Source: Carettochelys insculpta
Lineage: Eukaryota; Chordata; Testudines; Carettochelyidae
NCBI RefSeq assembly: GCF_033958435.1
Contig: NC_134137.1
Span: 226,403,501 to 226,467,500 of the forward strand
Length of the DNA stretch: 64,000 nucleotides
Direction of reading: 5' to 3'
A model generated the notes under the pieces. The model worked only from the letters and a program-made list of their open reading frames with translations, did no database searches and was not told where the DNA came from. The translations under genes were made by a program, and so were the position numbers. Numbering within the stretch: position 1 is the first letter of the stretch; each line of letters begins with the position of its first letter. Below, piece by piece: positions 55,000-64,000 of the stretch.

Positions 55000-55890
55000 A
55001 AGGGGACGAAGAGACTGAGCAGTTACTGAAGCAAGGACTAGTCAGAAGGAAATGGCATGTACACAAAGACTCCGAAGGGGTAGTTTGGGCCACTAAACAT
55101 GACTCAGACCTTGGGGAACAGCATAAGAGGTGGTGGTTGGTGCTTAAAAAAGTCAGAATGGAATTGGTTCAATATGTTCAAGAGCAAGGGCATTTTGAGG
55201 TGGACAAGACTGTGGAAAGGGTCAAAGACACAGGGTGGTGGCCCACCTTAAGGGACGAGGTAAAGTGGTGGTGTAATAATTGTTTGCAGTGTGCTATGGT
55301 CAATGCAGACCCACAGACAAAAGGTTTCCATTGCTCACCAAAGAATTGAGGGTCCATGGGCCCAGATACAGACAGACTATGTTGGACCCCAGTGACTCCA
55401 AGAAACAACAAATATTGCTTGGTAATTGTTGATCCATTTACAAAATGGATGGAAGCCATCCCAACCAAGAGGAACACAGCTTTAAGTACAGCCAGGCAAT
55501 TGTTCAATGTGGTGTTTAGCTGGTGGGGGCTGCCAAAGGAAATTGATTCAGACTAAGGCCCACACTTCATTGGGGAAATTATGCAAGAACTATGTAAAAT
55601 GCTAGGCACTAACCAAAGGTTCCACATAGCAGGACATCCCCAATCCTCAGGACATGTGAAATGAACTAATTGCACAGTAAAGGATGGTCCAAGAAAAATG
55701 GTAAAATAAAATGGGAAAGATTGGGATGAAAAGCTGCCTATAATCCTAATGGCTTTAAAGTCAGTTCCAGCAAGTCATGGTTATACTCCTTTTGTAGAAA
55801 TGACGTGAAGAAAAATGCGAACACCCCAGCAGTGGTGGTTAGATGTTGATACTCCAGACGGCTGGCTACCCAAAGTCTTCAATGACCAGG
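55000..55890 (+). pseudogene. Retroviral integrase remnant
   Basis: The N-terminal zinc-binding part is visible: QGHFEVDKTVERV, GWWPTLRDEVKWWCNNCLQC. The catalytic core follows in broken frames: first acid in QTDYVGP (other frame), FTKWMEAIPTKRN, then LPKEIDSD with a stop directly after. The distal part has many stops. In the intact virus this enzyme inserts the DNA copy into the host genome. Confidence 0.75.
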
Positions 55891-56013
55891 GGATCTAGTC
55901 TCTGTTACAGACATTAACAGAAATCATAAGGAAATAGCAGAACAGGTTGGTGTTAACATAAAAAAGATGGATAAAAGGCTGGGCTGGGTAAAAAGGCCTA
56001 TTGAATGGGAAAA

Positions 56014-56375
56014 AACAGTCACCTGTTCCGTAACTGGTATTCTTTGAGATGTGTTGCTCATGTCCATTCCAAGTTGGGTGTGTGCTGTTACACGCACAGT
56101 CACCGGAAGCTTTTTGCCCTAGCCATAGGGTCAGTGCGGCACCATCTGGAGTGGCGCCAATATGGCAACCAATTTTTGCATCCCCCAGCCCCCATCTCCT
56201 CACCCCATTCAGTTCTTTCTTGCCGGCTACTCCAACAGTGGGGAAGGTGGGAGGGTTTTGGAATGGACATGAGCAACACATCTTGAAGAACACCAGTTAC
56301 AGAACAGGTAACTGTCTTTTCTTCTTCAAGTGATTGCTCATGTCCATTCCAAGTTGGGTGAGTCCAAGCCAGTGC
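56014..56375. repeat. Inverted terminal repeat region of the DIRS element
   Basis: ACCTGTTCCGTAACTGGTAT...TTGCTCATGTCCATTCC at 56,020-56,072 recurs inverted at 56,261-56,315. A third partial copy, ATTGCTCATGTCCATTCCAA, is at 56,333-56,352. This layout corresponds to the split inverted repeats of DIRS elements. Confidence 0.85.
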
Positions 56376-57580
56376 CTAGGAGGTGGGGTCGGAGCTCCGA
56401 ATGGCCTGCAGGACAGCCCTGCCCACCGCAGCATCTTCCCACGTGTGCTGTGTCAAAGTGTAATGTGCTGTAGACGTATGAATTGAGGACCAGGTGGCTG
56501 CCCTACAGATGTCCTGGATAGGCGCCTGTGCCAAATTTGCCACAGACACTCCCTGCGCTCTTGTGGAGTGTGCCCTAACTGGCGGGGGAGGAACCCCCAT
56601 GAACGAGTTACACTCCTTGATGCACGTCACTATCTAGGAGGAAATCCACGTGGAGGAGACTGGAAGACCCTTCATCCTATTAACAACTGCCACAAAGAGT
56701 TGCTGCGTTCTTCTAAAGGGCCTAGTCCTATCCATATAGAAGGCCAGCACCCTTCTAACATCCAAAGTATGTAAACATTGCTCCCTCAGGGAGGCACGGG
56801 GCTTTGGGTAAAATACCAATAGGGAAATGTCTTGGTTAACGTGAAATGCGGAGACCACCTTAAGCAAAAACGTGGGGTGAGGTCTCAGCCTAATCTTATC
56901 CTTGTGAAACACTGTGTACAAGGGGTCCACTGAAAGTTCCCTCAACTCAGATACCCTCCTAGCTGAGGTGACTGTCACCAAAAATGCTGTTTTGTAACTC
57001 AGAAACAGCAGGGAGCAGGTAGCCAGGGGTTCAAAGGGGACCCCCACAAGCTTGGCTAACACCAAACTGAGATCTCACAAGGCAGTGGTGCCTGAACCTG
57101 GAGCTTGATTCTTTCTAAACCTTTCAGAAACCTTTTGACTAGGGGGTCTGAGAACACAGAAGACGTTCCATGACCTGGGTGAAAGGCTGAGCTAGCAGCT
57201 AAGTGCTTCCTAACCAAGGAGAGGGACAAGCCCTCCTGTACCAGACCCCACAGGTAATCTAAAATCAACAGGATGGGGGGTTGTGAGGGTGATAGTCCTC
57301 TGTGAGACACCCACACTCAAAACCCTTTCCATTTAGCCAAATAAGTCACCCTCGTGGAGGATTTTCTAATATTTAACAATTCTTCCTTTATGGGGTCCCA
57401 ACCGGCCAGCTCCCGGTCCCTCAGCCACGGAGCATCCACGCTGTGAGGTGCACCAACTGGAGACTGGGATGTTGCAGTCTCCCCTCTTGCTGCCTCAGCA
57501 GGTCCAACCAGATCGGTAATGTCATTGGCTTGCAGAGCAACAGGTGCAGGAGGGCCGAGTACCAGTGCTGACGGGCCCAT
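56376..57580 (-). pseudogene. DIRS tyrosine recombinase, broken into frames
   Basis: Frames 57,317-57,580 (STRVTYLAKWKGF), 57,056-57,316 (LDYLWGLVQEGLSLSLVRKHLAAS, core-binding part), 56,634-57,065 and 56,376-56,630 follow one another on the minus strand. TSARRVSELREL supplies the first catalytic arginine; VRAHSTRAQGVSVA supplies the H-x-x-R box; ATWSSIHTSTAHYTL supplies the nucleophilic tyrosine region. The enzyme closes the circular DNA copy into the genome. Frameshifts and stops separate the parts. Confidence 0.85.
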
Positions 57581-57612
57581 GCCAGTGCCACCAAGATGAT
57601 CAGCGCCCGTTC

Positions 57613-58515
57613 TCAGCGAATCTTGAGGAGGACCCTGTGAACTAGCAGAATCAGAGGGAACGCATACATCAGCCTGCCCAACCAGGGGACACTGAAGTCA
57701 TCTGCCCAGGACCCTGGGCTCTGATTGTGGTAGGAGCAAAACATCCCACATTTCTCATTGAGGTGGGAGGCAAACAGATCCAGCCGGGGATACCCCCACC
57801 ACAGGAAAATAGAATGAACGACCTCCAGGTGGAGAGACCACGCATGATCTGTAAAGGACCTGCTGAGCTGGTCCGCCAGAGAATTGTGCACACCTGGCAA
57901 GCAAAGGGCCTGCAGCTTGATGCTGTGCTGCATGCAGAAATTCCAGAGCATCATGGCCTCGTGGCACAGGGGAGAGGAGCGTGCACCCCCCTGTTTGTTG
58001 ATATAGTATATTGGTGTTGTGTTGTCTGTACTGACTGATGCACAATGTCCCGCCAGATTGGCCTTGAAAGTCACACATGCTAGTCCGGTGGCTCTGAGCT
58101 CCTTCACATTTAAGTGGAGCCGAAGGACCGACACACTCCAAAGAGCCTGGGTTTGCAGCTGACCCAGGTGTGCTCCCCACCCCCGCTCCAAAGTGTCCAT
58201 TACTAGGGAAAGTGAGGGCTGCTGAGAGGCAAAGGGGACTCCTGTGAGGACAACCCCCTCGTCCAACCACCAGTGCAGGGTCAACAAAGTCCGTGTCAGC
58301 AGCGTAACCACCAAGTCTAAACTGTCCCTTACAAGGCGATACACCGATGGCAGCCATAGCTGTAGAGGATGTATCCTCAACCTGGCATGCTGTATGACGA
58401 AGGTGCACGCTGCCATGTGACACAGCAAACACAGGCAGCACCTGGCTGCTGTGGTGGGAACTGCCAGGATGTCTCGGATGGTGACCTCCATGGGCCTGTG
58501 CCTGCCATCTGGCAA
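57613..58515 (-). pseudogene. DIRS RNase H domain
   Basis: An uninterrupted 300-codon minus frame reads SLVMDTLERGWGAHL (first acid), LNVKELRA (second), STDNTTPIYYINKQGG (third) and HNSLADQLSR (fourth), then RLDLFASHLNEKC. This is the DIRS/Ngaro type RNase H and its C-terminal extension. It is open but lies between broken neighbours. Confidence 0.85.
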
Positions 58516-58626
58516 GAACGCCCTGGCACACCTGGCATCCAGTCATGCCCCTACAAACTCTATTGACTGAGACGGGACCAACACTGATTTTACCTCATTG
58601 ATCAAGAGACCGAGGCTTACAAAGGT

Positions 58627-59009
58627 TTAACAGATCAACTGTGCATGCTCAATCACCTGCTCCCTGGAACGACCCTTCACTAGCCAGTCGTCCAGGTACG
58701 GGAACAGCTGCACCCTTTGCCTGTGAGGTGCGCTGCTACTACCGCCATGCATTTGGCGAAGACCCTTGGGGCTGCAGACAGATTGAAAGGCAGGACTGTG
58801 AACTGATAATGGTTCCTGTCTGCCGTGAATCTGAGAAACCTCCTGTGAGGAGGGTAGATTGAAATATGGAAATATGCATCCTGTAAGTCGAGAGACACAA
58901 ACCAATCCCCCTGCTCCAGCCTCAGGAGTATGAGACCCAGGGATATCATATGAAATTTTATCTTTTTCATGAATTCATTGAGACCTCTTAGGTCCAGGAT
59001 GGGTCTCAA
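58627..59009 (-). pseudogene. DIRS reverse transcriptase, C-terminal part
   Basis: Frame 58,680-59,009 has MRPILDLRGLNEFMKK, FVSLDLQDAYFHI (first catalytic aspartate) and YQFTVLPFNLSAAPRVF. The next frame (58,627-58,905) has LFPYLDDWLVKG, whose Y-L-D-D is the catalytic pair. A frameshift near 58,700 joins them. The N-terminal part upstream is absent. Confidence 0.88.
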
Positions 59010-59139
59010 GCCATGGTTTCGGAATTAAGAAATACTGGGAATAAAATCCCTGTGACCTGAACCTGGGCGGAACTTATTCTATGGCCCCAGCACCAGGAGG
59101 GACTGCAATTCCTGCTGTAACAGGCAAATTTCCTTGGAC

Positions 59140-60470
59140 ACCTTCTCGGATTATTTGAATAACCAACCGCTGACTTATTTCCTGAGCTTGTGTACAGGCT
59201 AATGCTAGTTACACATTATCCTGTATTGATCTAATAGTTGCTGCTAAAAGTAACAAATCCCTTTGCTCTTGCTGTTGCCACACAGGCTATATGCTAGAAA
59301 ATAATTGTTGTCTCATTCCTAATTTTGCTAAGGATGCACTGATGGGCTTTCTCAACTCTTGTGTTTCAGCTGTAGCATAACTAAGTTTATTTGCCAATAC
59401 CTCTATGTTAGCAGCATCCAATACACCCACTTCTTATCCAGTTCCACCCAAAACAGTTTCCAGTGCACTTCTAGGGGTTCTTTTCCTTATGAGTTTCTCA
59501 ATACACCATAGCTTTAGTCAGGCTGCCCACCCCTTATGGAATGTTTGTATGTACAGGACACATTGAGGTATGACCTTGGGCACATTTAACCCAGTAAGGT
59601 CCAGCTGAATTTGCTTTAGAGGTCGTATTGGGGATGTTATGACTTGCTCACTGTGATCCACATGTGGGCCATTTAATTGTTGTCATCGTGATTTTTGCAT
59701 GTCAGACTCAGTAACAATTATTTTAAAATTTAATTTTACCCAAAGGCCTTGCAATATAGATTCACCTTCTTCAGCAGGGATATCAAGAAAATTAATCAGA
59801 CACTGATTTTGTAATAGAACTTTAGACTGTCTTTCAACACAATTTCTGCCCTGTGTTTCATGAATCCATTCTGGGGGGTCCCAGTTCCCCTAGGTCCTGG
59901 ATATCCACCTGCCATGGTGTGTTAATGCAGTTGCAGGCTGTTTGCAATTGTTTCCCTGAGGGACTTATCAGGATGCTGGGCCTTGATTCCCAGAATTGAA
60001 GCAGATGAGGCTCATTAAACCTCATTAACATACTAATGTCAGTGTCCCCTCCTGGCTGTCATGCAAACCCCCATAACTTTAAATATCCCACATTTTGGAG
60101 AGAACATGGGGACTTTAAACATATTGATTTCTTGATTGTGTGTGAGCTTAAGGCAGTCAATATTGTATATTGTAGTTTTTGGTCCCATACAGTTTCCCAT
60201 AATAGTGTTAGAATATCCGGTCATTAATGACAACTTAGACTGTGATGGGGCTTCTGGTGACAGCCCGCCAGTTGTTCTGTTATGGTAATAGGCAAAGCCC
60301 TTTTCCCAGCACAAACAACAGCTAGCATGCTTGAATACAACTGGATTGACTCAACATTGTGTCATTACCCAGAACTTATTTTTCCACACATTTACTACCT
60401 GGATGTCAACAGGCCAGAGAATTGGGTTAACTAGTAGACAAACAAAACATAACATAAAACACACACAGGG
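59140..60470 (-). pseudogene. Retroviral env-like remnant, minus strand
   Basis: Minus-strand reading, with stops and frame changes, gives an envelope-like pattern: CWEKGFAYYHNRT (surface part), a 91-codon frame at 60,039-60,314, and near the end a stretch like LANKLSYATAETQEL and IQIIREGV, as in the membrane subunit's heptad region. The match is by eye and weak in detail. Its orientation is opposite to pol at 51.6-56 kb. A lineage was not assigned. Confidence 0.5.
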
Positions 60471-60476
60471 TATGTC

Positions 60477-60831
60477 TACACTAGCCCCAAACTTCGAAAT
60501 GGCCACGCAAATTACAACATTCCTGGCCTGTTTTCTGCACATCTGGAGAGCAGCAGAGCTGAAAGCAGTGGCCAATATGGTCACATGGGGGCACTATGGG
60601 ACACCACACATGAGGCCAAGAACATCGAATTTCACAATGCTCCATCTGCACTACCCTAAGGTCAACCGTGCAAGGTCAAATTTGGCATTACTCCTCATGA
60701 AACGCAGGAATACAAAAGTCAACCTTCGGAGGCCTTAAAATCAGTGGAACAGACCCTATAGCGTGGACTGATTGTTTAGAAAATTGACCAAAGTCATCTA
60801 AATTCAACCTAGTCTCCTAGTGTAGAACATC
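60477..60831. mobile_element. MITE of the GTCTACAC type
   Basis: The left end GGGTATGTCTACACTAG mirrors the right end, whose inverse reads GGGATGTTCTACACTAGG. No transposase. Target duplication unclear. Confidence 0.6.
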
Positions 60832-61389
60832 CCTGAGACACCTTTATGCTGATGTAACTGTGTACACAAAAGAGTTGTTACTAGTCTACATTGTAAAAAA
60901 AACCACACCTCCAACCAAAATCGTTATACTAAGAGAATTTGCAAGTACACAGCAGATCTAAGGCTTTCTCTGATTACCCAAGATACCATGATATCAACTG
61001 GGCAGGCAGAATCAAGAAACTGGAGAAGTTAAATTAGATTAAATTTAAGAATATGAATTTTGCAGCCCAGATCAAACTCTCCCTGTGGGACAAACACCAG
61101 GCTGCTGTGTTTCAGTCTCACTATACTGCATATACCTGGGTCCTGTTAAACTTTCCTTACCTAAGTAGGCTCCAGTGCTGTTTCTCTGACCTTTCTGGTA
61201 TGCACCCTGAGCACACAGGCTGTTACTTTTGCTAGGAGTAAAGTTTTGTAGCCCACACATCCTAAGATCTCAGGACCAACGACACACATACACCCAGACT
61301 CCTCAGTAGCTTTTCTTACCTATTTCCAGAACTCCGCAAATGTGCAGATGCTGGTTTACAGTTCCATTTCCATGGACACTTGATAGCTG

Positions 61390-61394
<5 letters not shown>
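60832..61394. other. Unique sequence
   Basis: Nothing recognised. Confidence 0.35.

Positions 61395-61420
<26 letters not shown>
61395..61420. repeat. (CA)n microsatellite
   Basis: Thirteen CA units without interruption, followed by TACACA. Confidence 0.95.
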
Positions 61421-61454
61421 TACACAATTTTTGTAAGGATTCCACATCCAAGCA

Positions 61455-61675
61455 AGCTATAGCTACACTATAACTATTTCGAGCATGGTATTCCAGTTCC
61501 ATTACCCCTCAGCATAAGAGGAGTAGCAGAAGTTTCGAAATAGCCACTTATTTGGACCTTCAGTGCTGTGTGAAGAGCTCCAAGTTTGAAATAAGTTCAC
61601 TCAAAATAAATTATGCAATTTGAATTGCACAAATGGGGTAGGTTATTTTGACTTACGGCTACAGTCTAGGGCTGG
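61455..61675. mobile_element. MITE, copy 2 (family of 48,186-48,455)
   Basis: GCTATAGCTACACTATAACT on the left and CTTACGGCTACAGTCTAGGG on the right. It shares AGCATGGTATT and AGTTTCGAAATAG with the copy at 48.2 kb. Confidence 0.55.
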
Positions 61676-62932
61676 CCTCACTTTTTACTAGAAGCAGCTT
61701 CAGAGATATACAAGACAATAAGAGGTCTGTATGTCACTTCCTATTTCACAGTTCAGGCTGTGGGACAGCATTTGTTTAGAGTCCTCTCTGGCCAGTTATC
61801 TCCCTCTGCTTCCTTTGACCTGGACTTCTCCTACAACTCCAGCCAAAAGCCTGTGCCTTTTTCCCACATTCTCACTCAGCCTCTTTTAAAAGCTAGTTTA
61901 TTTTCCCCTTTCAGGGATTTTCCAGTTTCCTAATCCCTCTGCCATCAAGCCACCTGCATAGACCTCACTAGCCCTGCTTGGGCACCGACATATCTATCAT
62001 TTAGCCAGAGCTCAGTCCTTATGTTAACAACTTTTTTGTTTGTTCTGGGGTGGCGGATGCCTCCCTAAAAGGTGTAAGAGGGGGCCACAGATGTTCACAC
62101 TGTGGCCCCACCCCTGCATTGTACCTGTAAGGCCTGCCCCATACCCTAAAACCCCACCCTAGGCCTCAGTGCTCCAGCCCTCACACCCTGATCTGGACTC
62201 CTCCCCTCCAGGATTTGCTCTTACCACTGATAAAAAGTGGAAGAATATAGCCCCCCTGATTTGTAGCTTCTTCCAAATAGAGAAGGTGGTGTGTGTGAAG
62301 GAACTTATGTGCCTATTACCTGCACAAAATTCTCTGTTACACACACACTAGGGGCACCACCCTTATCCATTTCTCGGGGTCAGGCATAGCCCTTTTGAAC
62401 ATAAACACACACATATTCCTGGGGATCTGGCATAACCTTCTCAATTCGAAGCAACTTCCCCATTCTTGAGCTCAGGCATAATCTGACACTCTTTATGGGG
62501 GTCTTTTCCCAGTGAAAGAGCCTTCCACGGTACTATCTTACTTAACCTCAACAAAAAAACCAGAATGCACATGCTAACCATACAATGCTTACTACTCCGA
62601 ATAAGACAGATAAACTTGATGGCCAAGTCAGGATGAGGTCCACCGGGGGTCTCCAGTGTCTGCGTGGTGTTATTGGCAGAGTGTTCGGGTCTAGCAGATC
62701 TGATCTTGGAGCTGTTTCCTGAGGATGGTTCCCAAAGAACTTCCTTTTGGACCCCAGTTCATATAGTAAAACTTGAGTCCTGCTCAGCTTAACGGATTAG
62801 TTTAGTACAATTTTACTAACCAACCCTAGAATATGATAACAGAATTATCTTACCAGTCATACACCATTACCTTAATTAACTTACACCTGGCACAATTAAT
62901 TATCCAGAGGATAGAAACAATGAAAAAAATAA
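61676..62932. other. Unique sequence
   Basis: No gene or clear repeat recognised. Confidence 0.35.
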
Positions 62933-64000
62933 GTCAGAGATCATCCAGACAAAGGGATGGATAATCCACCAACTCTCTAGGCAACGCATTCCACTGCTTC
63001 ACCACCCTCCTGGTGAAGTAGTTTTTTCCTAATATCTAACCTACACCTCTCCCTCTTCAACTTCAGACCATTACTCCTTGTTCTGCCATCTGACACCACT
63101 GAGAACAGTTTCTCACCCTCCTCTTTAGAGCTCCCCTTCACAAAGTTGAAGGCTGCTATTAACTCACCCCTAAGTCTTCTCTTCTGTAAACTAAACCAGC
63201 TCAAATCCCTCAGCCTATCCTCATAGGTCTTGTGCTCCAGACCCTTAATCATTTTTGTTGCCCTCCGTTGAACCTGCTCCAGCAAATCTACATCCTTTTC
63301 ATACTGGGGGGGCCCAAAACTGGACACGATATTCCAGATGTGGCCTCACCAGTGCCGAAGAGAGGGGAATAACTACTTCTCTAGATCTGCTCGAAATGCT
63401 CCTCTTAATGCACCCTGATGATGATGTATGCTGATAGCCTTCTTGGCTACAAGGGCACACTGTTTACTCATACCCAGCCTTCCATCCACCATAACCCCTA
63501 GGTCCCTTTCCGTCATACTGCTGCTGAGCCAGTCGGTCCCCAGCCTATAACAATGCTTGGGATTCTTCCACCCCAGGTGAAGGACTCTACACTTTTCCTT
63601 GTCGAACCGCATCAGATTTCTTTTGGCCCAGTCCTCCAATTTATCCAGGTCCCTCTGGATTCTCTCTCTACCCTCCAACATATCTACCTCTCCCCCTAGT
63701 TTTGTGTCATCTGCAAACTTGCTGAGGGTGCAATCCAGTCCCTCATCCAGGTCATTAATAAAGATGTTGAATAACACTGGCCCCAGAACCGAGCCTTGTG
63801 GCACTCCGGTTGAAACAGACCGCCATCCAGATATTGAGCCATTGAACACTACCCATTGGGCCCAACCGTCAAGCCAGCTTTCTATCCATCTCATAGTCCA
63901 AGGATCCAATCCATAGTTCCTTAACTTATGGACAAGAATGTTGTGGGAGACCCTATCAAAAGCCTTGCTGAAGTCAAGGTATATCACATCCACTGACTTC
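62933..64000 (-). mobile_element. CR1 LINE, minus strand, runs off the window
   Basis: The CR1 ORF2 reverse transcriptase reads leftward from the window's right edge. Its 3' end lies near 62,933 without the usual ATAGAATC repeat, so the extreme 3' end is lost or diverged. The rest of the element lies beyond 64,000. Confidence 0.92.
62977..63993 (-). pseudogene. CR1 ORF2 reverse transcriptase, partial
   Basis: The frame 63,373-63,993 has [17 protein letters not shown] (motif A with catalytic aspartate), [15 protein letters not shown] (motif B), [10 protein letters not shown] (motif C with the catalytic pair), and [21 protein letters not shown]. The frame 62,977-63,327 continues with LEQVQRRATKMIKGLEH and LFSLQKRRLRGELIA-type residues (LSWFSLQKRRLRGELI). 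A shift near 63,330-63,370 parts them. All three catalytic motifs are intact. Compared with the copy at 0.55-1.5 kb it belongs to a different CR1 subfamily, because their aligned residues differ widely. Confidence 0.92.

Larger units (their letters stand above)
51590..55990 (+). mobile_element. Endogenous retrovirus internal region, decayed
   Basis: Plus-strand order: possible gag end (about 51,600-52,080), protease, reverse transcriptase, RNase H, integrase. Stops, frameshifts and a LINE insertion interrupt it. No LTR could be recognised on either side. It joins a minus-strand DIRS element near 56,012. An old germline copy, not an active virus. Confidence 0.85.
56012..59135 (-). mobile_element. 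DIRS-type retrotransposon (tyrosine recombinase), minus strand
   Basis: The minus-strand order is reverse transcriptase, RNase H, tyrosine recombinase, typical of DIRS elements, which integrate with a recombinase rather than an integrase and do not make target duplications. The terminal region has inverted repeats (56,014-56,072 versus 56,261-56,319). The 5' part, including any gag, is missing. Edges against the retroviral flanks are approximate. Confidence 0.88.

Noticed and set aside
1..64000. CRISPR array, bacterial operons, rRNA or tRNA genes
   Set aside because: Direct repeats are transposons, microsatellites or target duplications. No array with regular spacers or bacterial gene signals is present, and no convincing tRNA cloverleaf was noticed by eye.

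Overview
The window looks like vertebrate, most likely turtle, nuclear DNA. The pointers are several CR1 LINE copies with the CR1-type 3' end, scattered old MIR SINEs, a Penelope-like element, a DIRS retrotransposon, a PIF/Harbinger element with both of its genes, and many hAT and Harbinger-type short elements whose ends read GTCTACAC or CAGnGGT. This mix is familiar from turtle (less so crocodilian) genomes. The assignment rests on repeat content only. There are no bacterial operons, CRISPR arrays or rRNA genes.

Layout. 0-9.8 kb: two CR1 copies (minus at 0.55-1.5 kb, plus at 4.8-6.2 kb), MIR fragments and unique DNA. 9.8-15.3 kb: a dense block with a 564-bp palindromic Penelope-derived insertion, a 427-bp palindromic MITE, two hAT MITEs with 8-bp target duplications, a second palindromic Penelope insertion and a Harbinger-type MITE. 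15.3-24.6 kb: a long repeat-poor stretch with MIR fragments only. 24.6-34.1 kb: MITEs, a Penelope-like element with a GIY-YIG endonuclease domain (26.4-27.36 kb), and a hAT element holding a GC-rich minisatellite (31.87-33.02 kb). 34.1-37.2 kb: mostly unique. 37.2-48.6 kb: three more palindromic Penelope insertions, a 4.1-kb Harbinger transposon (38,568-42,664; TTA duplication), further hAT copies and a Tigger/mariner-like element. 48.7-49.4 kb: a deletion derivative of the same Harbinger family. 49.56-50.52 kb: a CpG island with the only convincing host-gene signal, a minus-strand first coding exon (signal peptide, phase-1 GT donor). 51.6-60.5 kb: a decayed endogenous retrovirus, with pro and pol on the plus strand and an env-like remnant on the minus strand, interrupted by a LINE fragment and a 3.1-kb DIRS element. 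62.9-64 kb: another minus-strand CR1 that leaves the window.

The most interesting signal is the set of five palindromic Penelope-derived insertions, each with its own 9-12 bp target-site duplication. They carry hammerhead-ribozyme-like cores. In the largest copy the core is intact on both strands. Stem II shows a compensatory base-pair change between two subfamilies. Hammerheads in Penelope-like elements are known. The recurrent inverted-dimer form with a core on each strand is what deserves a second look. No complete host gene is visible, and the transposon proteins are mostly broken.
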